Source of the DNA: Catenulispora sp. EB89
GTDB taxonomy: Bacteria; Actinomycetota; Actinomycetes; Streptomycetales; Catenulisporaceae
Direction: 5' to 3'
DNA: 64,000 nt
Assembly: GCF_041261445.1 (NCBI RefSeq)
Contig: NZ_JBGCCU010000014.1
Coordinates: forward strand, 222,350 to 286,349
Part shown: piece after piece, positions 43,786 to 51,988 of the stretch
Numbering within the stretch: position 1 is the stretch's first letter
Layout of the letters: each line of letters begins with the position of its first letter
Translations under genes and position numbers: made by a program
Notes under the pieces: model-generated
Told to the model about the DNA's origin: nothing
Seen by the model: the letters and a program-made list of their open reading frames with translations, nothing else
Database searches by the model: none

Positions 43786-45048
43786 ATGACATCCGAAGCA
43801 CTTCTTGCCCGAGCTACTGACTTCTACTGCGCGTCGGATGACTTCAACGGTCTACCGGTACATAGTCTCGACATTGAGCTAGAGACTCTCCGTCAACTGT
43901 TGCGACCCCTGATTGAGGATGGGTCGCTGTATGTCAACTATGGTGATCGGCACCCCAATCCGCATGTGCTGGCGTTCGAGCCGGAGTCGGTGGACAAGCA
44001 GCTAGATAAGCTTGCCGTAAGCGACCTACGCGCGGCATGCCTCTATCCGACCGTCGCTCATCTCGAATCAGTAGTCGATCCTCAAGACTACGCTGGTCGC
44101 CCCTACACGCTTGAACTAGCGCTCGGGCATCCCGTGTTGGGCTTTCACTTCTTCGACCTCTCGGTCTTAGAGTCATATCGCAACGATCCACGTTACTACT
44201 ACGAATTTGACATCGACGGCATCATCGGCGTCCATGACGAGTATTACGAGCGGTCAACCATGGCCGAGCGCGATCAGGTACTTCTCCAGACCTTCGGCCT
44301 CGCCATGGCTAAGGATCGCTATTGGGCCATTGTAGTCTTTCGGCGCTACCTCGCTTCTCTGTCCCCTGAGCACCAGCAGATCTGGAAGGCAAAGGAAGAA
44401 GACGGATCAGACGAATTTACACCGCACCCTGCCTACTGGCAGATGAGTATGGGCGAGTGGCCGGACAAGGTTTCCTTGTTCAACGCGTTCCTCGGAGAGA
44501 TCGAGCAGATCAACGCGCTTTGTGAGCAGATCGGCCGACCGCCTCTGTTCAATAAGTCGTACAAGGATGAGCGTCCTCGCGACTTTGGGTATCTGATCCG
44601 TCCCACAGCTCGGGAGCTTGCAAACTTTGCTGGCGTGCTCGACAAGATGCTGTCAGACAACATGAGCCGGAAGTTCTTTCAGAATGAAGTGCCTTACGAG
44701 GATGAAGCGACCGACAAGAAGGGGCGAACCGTCGTAACGCAGCGCGGCACCATTCGCATCCTAGAAGAGTGGATTCAAGAGAAGTTCCACACCGAGGACG
44801 CTGACACTCGGCAACTTCTCGAAGAAGCCATCAAAACGCTCAAAGCTGTTCGTGCGATGCGCAATCCGAACGCTCACAAGATCGGCCTGGACGCCTACGA
44901 CATCGGCCTCTTTAAGGAACAGATCAAGCTTATGCGCGGCGCCTATCGGGCTGTGCTCACCGTACGCCAGATGCTCCAGTGCTATCCGGGGTCGGAAGGC
45001 CACGAAGTCCCCGAGCATCTTGAGTTGCGGCAGGTGTGGGATTTCTAG
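43786..45048 (+). CDS. HEPN-motif protein, candidate defence RNase
   Basis: A 420-aa protein of unknown family. The C-terminal helical domain contains AVRAMRNPNAHKIGLDAYDI, an RN-x3-H motif (R359, H364), the catalytic signature of HEPN ribonucleases, followed by long helices (QIKLMRGAYRAVLTVRQMLQ). The N-terminal 250 residues form a mixed alpha/beta region rich in aromatic residues (PRYYYEFDIDGIIGVHDEYY). HEPN proteins of this size are often abortive-infection effectors. There is no leader between a dyad and the ATG. It is convergent with the replication-relaxation gene with no base between stops. Confidence 0.7.
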   Translation: MTSEALLARATDFYCASDDFNGLPVHSLDIELETLRQLLRPLIEDGSLYVNYGDRHPNPHVLAFEPESVDKQLDKLAVSDLRAACLYPTVAHLESVVDPQDYAGRPYTLELALGHPVLGFHFFDLSVLESYRNDPRYYYEFDIDGIIGVHDEYYERSTMAERDQVLLQTFGLAMAKDRYWAIVVFRRYLASLSPEHQQIWKAKEEDGSDEFTPHPAYWQMSMGEWPDKVSLFNAFLGEIEQINALCEQIGRPPLFNKSYKDERPRDFGYLIRPTARELANFAGVLDKMLSDNMSRKFFQNEVPYEDEATDKKGRTVVTQRGTIRILEEWIQEKFHTEDADTRQLLEEAIKTLKAVRAMRNPNAHKIGLDAYDIGLFKEQIKLMRGAYRAVLTVRQMLQCYPGSEGHEVPEHLELRQVWDF

Positions 45049-45726
45049 TCAGAGCTGCATCAGCTGCGGGATGACTTCCGCGAGCATGACTACCTTGACC
45101 ATCTCCCTCTGTTCCCCGGGGAGCTTCCGGATGATCCGCCCGATCTCCACCTTACGTGCCTGCTGCTTCACCACGAAGACCACGTAAGGGAAGTACTCCT
45201 CACTGCTGTTCTCCGCAGCACGCCAGTAGCCGGAGATCTTCTCCGTCAAGCGGATGGGCCGCTCAGTCCCGAGGTCGATCTCTAGGAAATAGCTTCCTGT
45301 CCGTTGCTGGTGGGGGAAGTCGAGCACGATAAACAGGTCTGCTCGCACCGGTGGAACGGAGAGTTCTACGTCCCAGCGCTTCAGCACAAGGACACCAGAT
45401 TTCTCCGCCCGCCGGAGTTCTAGGTAGGCATCTGCAATCATGAGGGCATGGTCACTCACCACTGTTGACGGGCGGCCCTCCAGGTCGAGCAACGCCCGCC
45501 CATACCTACCGAGCTGATACACGTAGGGGCTCGTTCCACCTTTATCGCCGTGGGCTCGACGCCCCACCCGTGCCAGATAGCCGAGTCGTACCAACCGCCG
45601 CAGCACGGTATTAGGGACGGAGTGCGAGCGGTCGGCGAAGAGCAGTTCGCTTATATGCAGCGAGGAGAGCTGGGTGAAGGTGCCAACTAGCTTCAGGATG
45701 TCAGTGTCTCGGGTGGTCATTTCCAT
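45049..45726 (-). CDS. replication-relaxation family protein
   Basis: A 225-aa protein of the actinobacterial plasmid family with N-terminal winged helix (MTTRDTDILKLVGTFTQLSS, SVPNTVLRRLVRLGYLARVG) and a C-terminal alpha/beta domain (ADLFIVLDFPHQQRTGSYFL, EIDLGTERPIRLTEKISGYW) resembling nuclease-like folds. The family is associated with plasmid mobilisation genes and may process the transfer origin; the activity is not established. It is downstream of the TraG-like ATPase on the same strand. Confidence 0.8.
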   Translation of the reverse strand: MEMTTRDTDILKLVGTFTQLSSLHISELLFADRSHSVPNTVLRRLVRLGYLARVGRRAHGDKGGTSPYVYQLGRYGRALLDLEGRPSTVVSDHALMIADAYLELRRAEKSGVLVLKRWDVELSVPPVRADLFIVLDFPHQQRTGSYFLEIDLGTERPIRLTEKISGYWRAAENSSEEYFPYVVFVVKQQARKVEIGRIIRKLPGEQREMVKVVMLAEVIPQLMQL

Positions 45727-45887
45727 GGGTTCAGGTTCCTATACAGTCACGCAGTGATAGAGGTGGGTGATCTCCCTGGTCAGAGGGGGTACAGGGGTAG
45801 TTCAACGACTGGGGCTGTTCTACCCCTGTGCTAGGGGGCTGGGCTGGGCCTGCGCTACAAGTCCGCTACAAGTCTTGGACGCCGGGA

Positions 45888-48173
45888 TTACTCGTTCCAT
45901 GCCTTTCCGCCGAACTTTCGTTTCTTGCTCGTCGCTTGGCCGAGCGGCGGCGTTCCACGCCGCCGTGAGATTTCTTCTTCTACCTCGGCAACAGGTCTTC
46001 CATATGCCTTACGCGAAAGCTCCCGCACCCGGTCGGCGAATCCTGTCGGGTCACGGGGCGGCAGGGTGACCGCTGTCATTGGGGCACTCACGCCCGTCGC
46101 TGTGGCGAGGCGCATAATTACCTCGAAGCGCGCCTGGTTGGTGAAGTCGTCCTCGGTGACGCTGCGGCCAAACTGGCGTGCAAACGATCGGGCCTCATCA
46201 GCTGAGGTCTGGAACACCACCGTAGAACGGGCGTTGTTCTGGGTGGCATCCTGCAACTCTTTGGTGAGCTGGCCGAGGAACTGATGCGCCACCGTCATCG
46301 CGAGGCCGAGGCTGCGCGCTTGGGCGAACATGTCGGCCGGTGAGATGGGGAGGTTCAGGAAGTCCTGGAACTCATCGAGGTAGAGCATCGTAGGTTGGGT
46401 CGGATTGGCGACACCGCTCTGTACCGTGCTCCAGATCGAGTTAAGCAGCAGACTGCCGAGCAGGCCGGCTGTCTCCTTGCCCTCGGTAGAACGGCCGAGA
46501 TTAACGAGCAGGATCTTGTTTCCTCGGATCACCTCTCGGAGGTCGATGGTGCTGGAGCTCTGCCCGATGATGTTCCGGATTGAGCGGCGGTTGTTGAGCT
46601 GCCAGATGCGATCTGAGAGCGGCTTGAAGTACTGCTCTCTCTGCGCACGAGGCAGGGCAGTGATTTCCTGCCACCAATGAGCAAGCTCCTCGACGTGTGA
46701 GACGCCACGGATCAGGTCATCCGAGAACTGCTGTTGGTTGCCCCTCGGCACGCTCAGCGCCCCCATGTCCGCGAACGTCATTTGCCCGCGTGCACCCTCG
46801 CTCATGAGAAGCGTCAGGATCAGGTGGTAGAACCCTTGCCTGACGCGCACTCCTCGGGCGTCCTGAGGGTACAAGTGGTCAAAAAGCCGCTGGATGTCGG
46901 CAGCGACCACGTAGGGCGAGCCCTGCAAGATATTGAAGCCCACCGGGTATTCCGTGTCGGTCACGTCCAGGAGCACGACGTCTTGAAGACGGTGTTTTGG
47001 CACACGGTCAAGTGCCGCTTGAAAGAGGTCACCTTTGCTCTCGATGAGGATGACCCCGCGGCCCGCCTCCATATCCTGAACAATCAAGTTGCTCAGTAGC
47101 GCCGTCTTGCCTGAACCCGTCGGCCCAACCACCTGGAGGTGCTGAGCTGATTCGACCGGATCAAGCGCCAGCATCCGTTCAGCGCCAGGGAAGTTAGACC
47201 TGGCCATCACGCGCCCTGCACTCAGCACCGCTCCGGTAGCGGGGAGATGACGAGTGCGACTTCGAGGCAGGCCCGCGATATGAGGACTGCCGATCGGCCA
47301 GGAGATGAGCGAGACCAGTTCTGTGGTCGAGAGCTTTGCCGGGTACAAGACTGAACCGCTCGCGTGCTTAATGCGCTCCATCAACCGGCCTGACGTCACC
47401 AGGCGCTTCTTGAACCGGTTGTCTGGGCTATGCACACTCGTCAGGCTGTTTCGGACGTTCAAGAGCAGGCCGGCCGCCCTGACGTGGTCGCTGGCTTTTG
47501 CGGCCACCCGCAGCACCGCGATGAAGTTGGGTTCAGCAAGCTTCGCGCGACGGTCGGCAATCTCGTCTTTGTCGGCGCTGCGGGTGCCAGAGAGAAGCTG
47601 ACCAACCACGCTGTACTTGCTGGTGCTCTGCTCACGGCCCTGCTTGGGAAGCGTCTCCTTCGCCGCAGGCCGCACCACCCACTGAATCAACAGCGCTTCG
47701 CCCCTGGCGAGACTCTGCATGTTAGTGAGGACGCTCGTCGAAAGAGCCTCAGCGTCATGGATGTTGAGCGTGCGGCTTGGGTTCGTCTGACCCAGCTCCA
47801 CCGCGGTCGTCCACTGATGCTCGGGTTCTTCGTTCTCGGGCGTCACCGTCATGCCGGGCACCAAAGAACGGAGCTGGGGGACGATGTAGCCCGCAGAGTT
47901 CTTCGGTACCCGGATGCGGTGCGTGATGCCCAGCTCCGTTGCCCACGACTCGAACGCCATGGTCGGTACGTTCAAGAGGTGAGTCCCAGCACGGAGCGTT
48001 CCTGAGACGGCATTGAGCCACTTCGCCACCTCAGCGGCTGCCAGTTCGGCGGGGAAGGTGAGCCGGTACGACGCACGGGTGTCATCGGAAGTCTGCATGC
48101 TGATCCGTCCCAAAAAGAGAGCGCTGGAAAGCGCTAGGACAGCTGAGAGGGTGAGAAAAGCTGGCGGATTCAT
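45888..48173 (-). CDS. TraG/VirD4-like type IV coupling ATPase
   Basis: A 761-aa protein that should pump or recruit DNA for transfer. A single N-terminal membrane segment (FLTLSAVLALSSALFLG) precedes a large unassigned region. The ATPase domain has Walker A VVGPTGSGKTALLSN near residue 350 and Walker B TMLYLDEFQDFLNL near residue 600, then an arginine-finger-like stretch (QNNARSTVVFQTSADEARSF). It differs from the FtsK-like TraB of most Streptomyces plasmids. Other secretion components are not present, so the element may use a helper system. The last gene of a minus-strand transfer operon before the replication-relaxation gene. Confidence 0.9.
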   Translation of the reverse strand: MNPPAFLTLSAVLALSSALFLGRISMQTSDDTRASYRLTFPAELAAAEVAKWLNAVSGTLRAGTHLLNVPTMAFESWATELGITHRIRVPKNSAGYIVPQLRSLVPGMTVTPENEEPEHQWTTAVELGQTNPSRTLNIHDAEALSTSVLTNMQSLARGEALLIQWVVRPAAKETLPKQGREQSTSKYSVVGQLLSGTRSADKDEIADRRAKLAEPNFIAVLRVAAKASDHVRAAGLLLNVRNSLTSVHSPDNRFKKRLVTSGRLMERIKHASGSVLYPAKLSTTELVSLISWPIGSPHIAGLPRSRTRHLPATGAVLSAGRVMARSNFPGAERMLALDPVESAQHLQVVGPTGSGKTALLSNLIVQDMEAGRGVILIESKGDLFQAALDRVPKHRLQDVVLLDVTDTEYPVGFNILQGSPYVVAADIQRLFDHLYPQDARGVRVRQGFYHLILTLLMSEGARGQMTFADMGALSVPRGNQQQFSDDLIRGVSHVEELAHWWQEITALPRAQREQYFKPLSDRIWQLNNRRSIRNIIGQSSSTIDLREVIRGNKILLVNLGRSTEGKETAGLLGSLLLNSIWSTVQSGVANPTQPTMLYLDEFQDFLNLPISPADMFAQARSLGLAMTVAHQFLGQLTKELQDATQNNARSTVVFQTSADEARSFARQFGRSVTEDDFTNQARFEVIMRLATATGVSAPMTAVTLPPRDPTGFADRVRELSRKAYGRPVAEVEEEISRRRGTPPLGQATSKKRKFGGKAWNE

Positions 48174-48219
48174 ACATGTCTATTTTCTCACATTGACATA
48201 CGCCTGGGATGTGTAGTTT

Positions 48220-48378
48220 TTACCACCGCGTCATGCGGTGATAGATCGCGCCCATCACGACGACGATAATCAGTGCGCTGATGAGGTACGGCACCATCGG
48301 TGCAACCACCCACCACACCGCCTTGACGGCGAAGGCCCCCAACAGCAGTGTGACGAGCCAACTCCGAGCCTTCTTCAC
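48220..48378 (-). CDS. small membrane protein, 52 aa
   Basis: A GTG start with GAGAGG 7 nt upstream. The product begins VKKARSWLVTLLLGAFAVKA and has two hydrophobic helices (the second LISALIIVVVMGAIYH), ending RMTRW. It is encoded between the 21-bp inverted repeat and the coupling ATPase gene and probably acts with it in the membrane. Confidence 0.7.
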   Translation of the reverse strand: MKKARSWLVTLLLGAFAVKAVWWVVAPMVPYLISALIIVVVMGAIYHRMTRW

Positions 48379-48455
48379 GGCAGTACCTCTCTGCTGGAAT
48401 CTGCCGACCTATCCCGGAGGCCGGCGGAGAGTTGGGTCGGGAAGCTCAAAGACCA

Positions 48456-48542
48456 CCTGCCCCGTCTCGTAGTCGCTCGGTTCCACACGCCCAAGCTTCT
48501 CGGCCGTAGTGACCTCGGGACGCGACTACGAGACGGGGCAGG
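48456..48542. repeat. 21-bp inverted repeat, oriT candidate
   Basis: Arms at 48456-48476 and 48522-48542 are perfectly complementary (arm begins CCTGCCCCGTCTCGTAGTCG) with a 45-nt loop. It lies in a 170-bp gap inside the transfer operon, next to the gene for a 66-aa membrane protein. Transfer origins commonly carry such repeats beside the nick site. An mRNA processing hairpin is the alternative. Confidence 0.65.
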
Positions 48543-48550
48543 CTCAGTGA

Positions 48551-48751
48551 TTAGCGGCGGTATTCGCGAGCAAGCCGCCGCATGTCGTCCATGGCCTTCA
48601 ACTTTCGGAAGTGCATCCGGTTGGCGACGATGACCATCCGACGCTGCCGCTGGCGACGATAGTTGTGCTGCTCGTAGATCCCCTCAATCAGCCACCAGAG
48701 GGGAAGCAGGCCAACGGGGCCAAGGATGATCACGAGATTCAGCCAGCTCAT
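48551..48751 (-). CDS. small membrane protein, 66 aa
   Basis: The ATG begins 1 bp past the preceding stop. One membrane helix (WLNLVIILGPVGLLPLWWLI) is followed by a strongly basic cytoplasmic tail (YRRQRQRRMVIVANRMHFRK, MDDMRRLAREYRR). Part of the minus-strand transfer operon. Confidence 0.75.
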   Translation of the reverse strand: MSWLNLVIILGPVGLLPLWWLIEGIYEQHNYRRQRQRRMVIVANRMHFRKLKAMDDMRRLAREYRR

Positions 48752-48752
48752 A

Positions 48753-49076
48753 TCAGTAGCCTCGTCCCAACGCCCGCACGTCATACGCCGTCTGGCGAGC
48801 AAACTCCTCGACGACGGGAACAAGCAGGCTACCTAGGAACGGGTCACCGTCCGCCAACTCCCGCGCAAGGTTGCCCACGTCGGCGATGTCATGCATTCCT
48901 TGCTCGGCTCGGCGTTTGCGAAGCATAGCGGTGAACTCCTGCTTTCCCGCCTGGTACATCAGCTCCGCTCCCGTACGCTCCGCCCGCCGCTCGATCTCGC
49001 GCTGTACGCCAGAACGCCGGGTCAACGCGCCGTGCCGTTCGTCCGGTTGGCCACCGAACATCAGGTCTTTCCCCAT
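48753..49076 (-). CDS. hypothetical protein of transfer operon, 107 aa
   Basis: GGAGAGG lies 5 nt before the ATG. Helical and charged, with GVQREIERRAERTGAELMYQ, AMLRKRRAEQGMHDIADVGN and a C-terminal VVEEFARQTAYDVRALGRGY. First gene of the minus-strand operon, divergent from the TetR gene; the intervening 198 bp hold likely operators. Family not recognised. Confidence 0.7.
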   Translation of the reverse strand: MGKDLMFGGQPDERHGALTRRSGVQREIERRAERTGAELMYQAGKQEFTAMLRKRRAEQGMHDIADVGNLARELADGDPFLGSLLVPVVEEFARQTAYDVRALGRGY

Positions 49077-49186
49077 GACTCCCTCTCCTTCGTGTCCGGG
49101 CGCAGGCAGTTAGAACCTGCCCTTCAACCGTCGGCCAGCCAGGTGGCTAGGTCGTTGAGACCAAACTGACAGACGTGACAGCTTGA

Positions 49187-49242
49187 GTCAAGACCTATCG
49201 TTCGACTTTTGTGTCGGTTGGGCATGGAGCTCACGTCTTGAC
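49187..49242. promoter_or_regulatory. paired GTCAAGAC/GTCTTGAC repeats, probable TetR operators
   Basis: Inverted GTCAAGAC (49187-49194) and GTCTTGAC (49235-49242) lie in the divergent promoter region of the TetR gene and the transfer operon. They fit a repressor that silences transfer and itself. Confidence 0.5.
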
Positions 49243-49274
49243 CGACCTGTTGGTTGAGCTTAGCCTCTGGTGAC

Positions 49275-50102
49275 ATGGCAGAAGAAGAGATCAGCCCTCG
49301 ACAGAGGGCCGCAGAGACCAAACGTCGACGGACACGCGAAGCGATCATCATGGCCACACTCGACCTCTATGACGGGCTAGATCATGGCGACTTCACACGC
49401 GACCAGGTTGCCGAGGCGGCCGACGTTGGGACGGCAACCGTCCACAACCACTTCAACACCAAGTTTGAAATGCTTCGGGCGGCGCACGAACGCTTGCTCG
49501 CCCCGATCATCCAGCCAATCGTGCGCGGCCACGAGGATGGTACCTACCACCCAACTGACGGTGTGCATGAGCTGATCCGCTACGTCTACAGCATCGCCAA
49601 GATGAGCCATGAATACCGGGCGCTCACAGTCGCGATGATCCGCGCCTACTTCGAAACGCCGCCGGAGAATAGGGAGGAACTGTCTACCTCCGATGGCATT
49701 TACCAACGCCGCCGTGATCGCCTGCTCGCTGGTCACATCACCGATGGCCTGCATCCCATCACCATGCAACCGCCCTTCGTGCCACCGGAGTCGGAGGGAG
49801 TGGCGTTCGCGTTTACGTTTCTCTCTGACAAGCATCTCTTGGGGCCGGGTACGCTCAACTACCACGCAACCGCCCTGCTCATGGAGCTCTATCATCAGCC
49901 GCTCAGCCCTGGATCTTCGGATGAGCAAACAGATGAAAGGCTGACTGGAATCACCTCCACCGTCTGCGGCGAGCTACTTCCTGTCTTGCTGCCAGGTGAG
50001 GCTAGGAAATCAATGCTCGAACAGGTTCGAGAGATTGCCCCTAAGGTCGAAGAGCAGTTCGAGCAGTGGAAACGCCGAAAAGAGATGCAGGGCTGGCAGT
50101 AG
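49275..50102 (+). CDS. TetR family regulator
   Basis: A 275-aa protein with an N-terminal TetR HTH: RAAETKRRRTREAIIMATLD, GDFTRDQVAEAADVGTATVH with NHFNTKFEMLRAAHERLLAP. The ligand-binding half is longer than usual. ATG 49275 (MAEEEISP) is chosen over one 21 bp upstream because the first helix begins shortly after. It is divergent from the transfer operon and probably its repressor, a role filled by KorA/TraR-like proteins on actinomycete plasmids. Confidence 0.88.
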   Translation: MAEEEISPRQRAAETKRRRTREAIIMATLDLYDGLDHGDFTRDQVAEAADVGTATVHNHFNTKFEMLRAAHERLLAPIIQPIVRGHEDGTYHPTDGVHELIRYVYSIAKMSHEYRALTVAMIRAYFETPPENREELSTSDGIYQRRRDRLLAGHITDGLHPITMQPPFVPPESEGVAFAFTFLSDKHLLGPGTLNYHATALLMELYHQPLSPGSSDEQTDERLTGITSTVCGELLPVLLPGEARKSMLEQVREIAPKVEEQFEQWKRRKEMQGWQ

Positions 50103-50117
50103 CACCCGCGAGTCACT

Positions 50118-50151
50118 AGAGCATCCGGCCATAGCTATGGCCGGATGCTCT
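50118..50151. terminator. 34-bp perfect palindrome terminator
   Basis: Arm AGAGCATCCGGCCATAG and its complement, followed by TTTGTCTC. Positioned 15 bp after the TetR stop. Confidence 0.9.
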
Positions 50152-50268
50152 TTGTCTCTGGGTTGCGGATGAAATTGCTTGTGCTTGCATTTATGACTAA
50201 ATCCTTCATAATACCCCTCGGCGAATTGGTATTCATCTTCGCCAAGAGGATTCATGAAGGGAACTCTT

Positions 50269-50583
50269 ATGAGCAGCGGTCCCGACTCATTTCCGGATAT
50301 CTCCGGCAGTTTCGCCGCCGTCTCGGCCCAGATGCGACAGCGCAAGCTGGACGCCGTGGCCGAGATGCGGCGCATCGTCCAGGAGCACACTGGCACCACC
50401 ATGACCCATGAGGAGTTCGCCAAACTGCTGCTCTCCTCTCGGGATGCCCCCCAGCACCACACCCACGATGAGGTTATCGCCGACCTGCGGAACCTGGCCG
50501 AGGACTACCGGTGTCATGGGAGCGCTGACCTGGCCGCCAAGTTCAACGAACTCGCGGATCTGGCTGAAACCTTCAACAACTGA
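50269..50583 (+). CDS. hypothetical protein, 104 aa
   Basis: GAAGGGA lies 6 nt before the ATG at 50269. Helical protein with SGSFAAVSAQMRQRKLDAVA, THEEFAKLLLSSRDAPQHHT and DVIADLRNLAEDYRC-like segments near the end. A monocistronic unit bounded by terminators on both sides. Family not recognised. Confidence 0.65.
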   Translation: MSSGPDSFPDISGSFAAVSAQMRQRKLDAVAEMRRIVQEHTGTTMTHEEFAKLLLSSRDAPQHHTHDEVIADLRNLAEDYRCHGSADLAAKFNELADLAETFNN

Positions 50584-50615
50584 CGCGACTGCGTCGGCAT
50601 AGCCCCGCACCACCC

Positions 50616-50667
50616 AACGAAGAACACCCCGTGTCCGTTGGTCGGTCGCGGGGTGTTCTTCGTTTTC
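50616..50667. terminator. bidirectional intrinsic terminator
   Basis: 16-bp perfect arms (AACGAAGAACACCCCG and complement) with a 17-nt loop and a TTTTC tail, between convergent genes. Confidence 0.92.
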
Positions 50668-50681
50668 AGGGTCGAGCGTGC

Positions 50682-50897
50682 TTACTGCTTCACTTGAATC
50701 GTCGCGGTGCCGTCGTCGTTCCTGGTCGTCTCAATGACGACGAACCCGTTCTTGTTGAGGGTGTTCTTGCACCCCTCGCAGTTGTCGGGGTCGAGCCCCG
50801 TCATAATCGGCCCGGACGCGACACCTGGCTTCACCCAGCCGTCAGTCACGGTGCCTGTCTTGCCACACTCTGGGCACGTAGCTGAAGTGACGGACAT
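50682..50897 (-). CDS. small zinc-ribbon protein, 71 aa
   Basis: It starts MSVTSATCPECGKTGTVTDG and contains a second pair CEGCKNTLNKNGFVVI, giving two CxxC knuckles 35 residues apart, then TTRNDDGTATIQVKQ. Probably a zinc ribbon of unknown partner. Last gene of a tightly packed minus-strand run. Confidence 0.7.
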   Translation of the reverse strand: MSVTSATCPECGKTGTVTDGWVKPGVASGPIMTGLDPDNCEGCKNTLNKNGFVVIETTRNDDGTATIQVKQ

Positions 50898-50943
50898 TAG
50901 TACCCATCCGTTCGTAGATCGCCTGGTAGTTCCGATCAGCCAT
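50842..50943 (-). CDS. possible 33-aa ORF
   Basis: MADRNYQAIYERMGTNVRHF begins at an ATG overlapping the preceding stop region and ends inside the zinc-ribbon gene. It may be a small coupled gene; coding support is limited by its size. Confidence 0.35.
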   Translation of the reverse strand: MADRNYQAIYERMGTNVRHFSYVPRVWQDRHRD

Positions 50944-51169
50944 CGTATCGCCCTCGGGAGACTCGGTGCAGGTCGCCGAGATCCACCCACCGAAGCCCGG
51001 TACCTTCCGTGCGCACCAGAGCGACAGGAAGACAGCACACGTCAATAGGTGGCATGTCGTCCGGGATGTCCTCGGGGTTTGGCTTGCAGTACGAAGGCAG
51101 CACCACGACGCTTAAGCGTGGCTCGTCACCGACGCGCACCACGTCGCCCTTGTCGAAATGGTCAACCAT
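50936..51169 (-). CDS. hypothetical protein, 77 aa
   Basis: It starts MVDHFDKGDVVRVGDEPRLS and contains CCLPVALVRTEGTGLRWVDL, a small beta-rich domain resembling SH3-like barrels. Its start overlaps the stop of the ATPase gene upstream. Family not recognised. Confidence 0.65.
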   Translation of the reverse strand: MVDHFDKGDVVRVGDEPRLSVVVLPSYCKPNPEDIPDDMPPIDVCCLPVALVRTEGTGLRWVDLGDLHRVSRGRYDG

Positions 51170-51750
51170 TAGAGATCCCGCAGTCCGTCACGGACGCGCT
51201 CGATCAGGGCGACGTTCTCCTCAACCTTGATCGGCTGCACGGGTGGTGCGTTCGACCTATGGCGCTTCGGCAAGGGGCCTTGAACCATCGAAATGGCTAG
51301 CTCGGCCCACACCCACTTACCGCCGCCCTCGGGGCGGTAGAAGTTCCACCTTCGACTCAGAGTCTCGACAATGAACAGCCCTCTGCCGCTCTCATCGAGC
51401 TCTTCCACACTGCTGACGACGGGTGCGGTGGTGTCCCGATCCCACACCTCAACGATCAGGCCGTCACGCAGAACAACCAACCGGACTTGCAACATGGCGA
51501 GGCCCGCCAGCTCGGTGAATCGGGGCGACGGCCTGGTGATGCCGGTCTTCTTCACGGCGTTCGTCACCAGCTCGGACGCGATGAGTTCAGCATCGTCAGT
51601 GAGGTGCTGTAGGTTCCACTGCTTCAAGGTGGAGCCGACGAACAGCCTGGAGCAGCTGACTGCCGTTGCAACAGCCGCGAGGTTGATCGAGCTCATCAGG
51701 CTCGGCCGCGGGCTAGTCATGGCCGGCTGCGGCTTGGTCGTGTCGTTCAT
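51169..51750 (-). CDS. anti-sigma-type HATPase (RsbW-like)
   Basis: From the ATG at 51750 (MNDTTKPQP; an upstream start at 51858 is possible) the product has a GHKL ATPase fold: N-box DDAELIASELVTNAVKKTG, G1-like VEVWDRDTTAPVV, G2 ELDESGRGLFIVETLSRRWN. Such Streptomyces-type ATPases act as serine kinases on anti-anti-sigma factors. No partner sigma or STAS protein is next to it. The upstream resolvase-like gene is a recurrent neighbour type on actinobacterial elements. Confidence 0.85.
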   Translation of the reverse strand: MNDTTKPQPAMTSPRPSLMSSINLAAVATAVSCSRLFVGSTLKQWNLQHLTDDAELIASELVTNAVKKTGITRPSPRFTELAGLAMLQVRLVVLRDGLIVEVWDRDTTAPVVSSVEELDESGRGLFIVETLSRRWNFYRPEGGGKWVWAELAISMVQGPLPKRHRSNAPPVQPIKVEENVALIERVRDGLRDL

Positions 51751-51988
51751 CTGACGCGCCGACGGACGTTCGGCCGTTGCCCTCATCGGAGTTGCCACCT
51801 TCCGCGTCGTAGCCGTGGGTTTGCCGCGCTCGATCTCGGATCGTCGCTGCGCAGTCAAGGAGGTGATCTGCGAACCTAAGCTGTTCCTCGCGGCTGATGT
51901 CGCCCTTCAGGACGCCGACCACATACCGGCCCGTGGTTGCCGCAATAACGTTGATCTGCACGAAAATCAGCTCGTCGCGCTCGTCCAC
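51713..51988 (-). CDS. hypothetical protein, 91 aa
   Basis: It begins MDERDELIFVQINVIAATTG and contains LKGDISREEQLRFADHLLDC, with a Gly/Asp/His-rich end. The ATG overlaps the stop of the resolvase-like gene and its 3' end overlaps the ATPase gene. Family not recognised. Confidence 0.65.
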   Translation of the reverse strand: MDERDELIFVQINVIAATTGRYVVGVLKGDISREEQLRFADHLLDCAATIRDRARQTHGYDAEGGNSDEGNGRTSVGASDERHDQAAAGHD

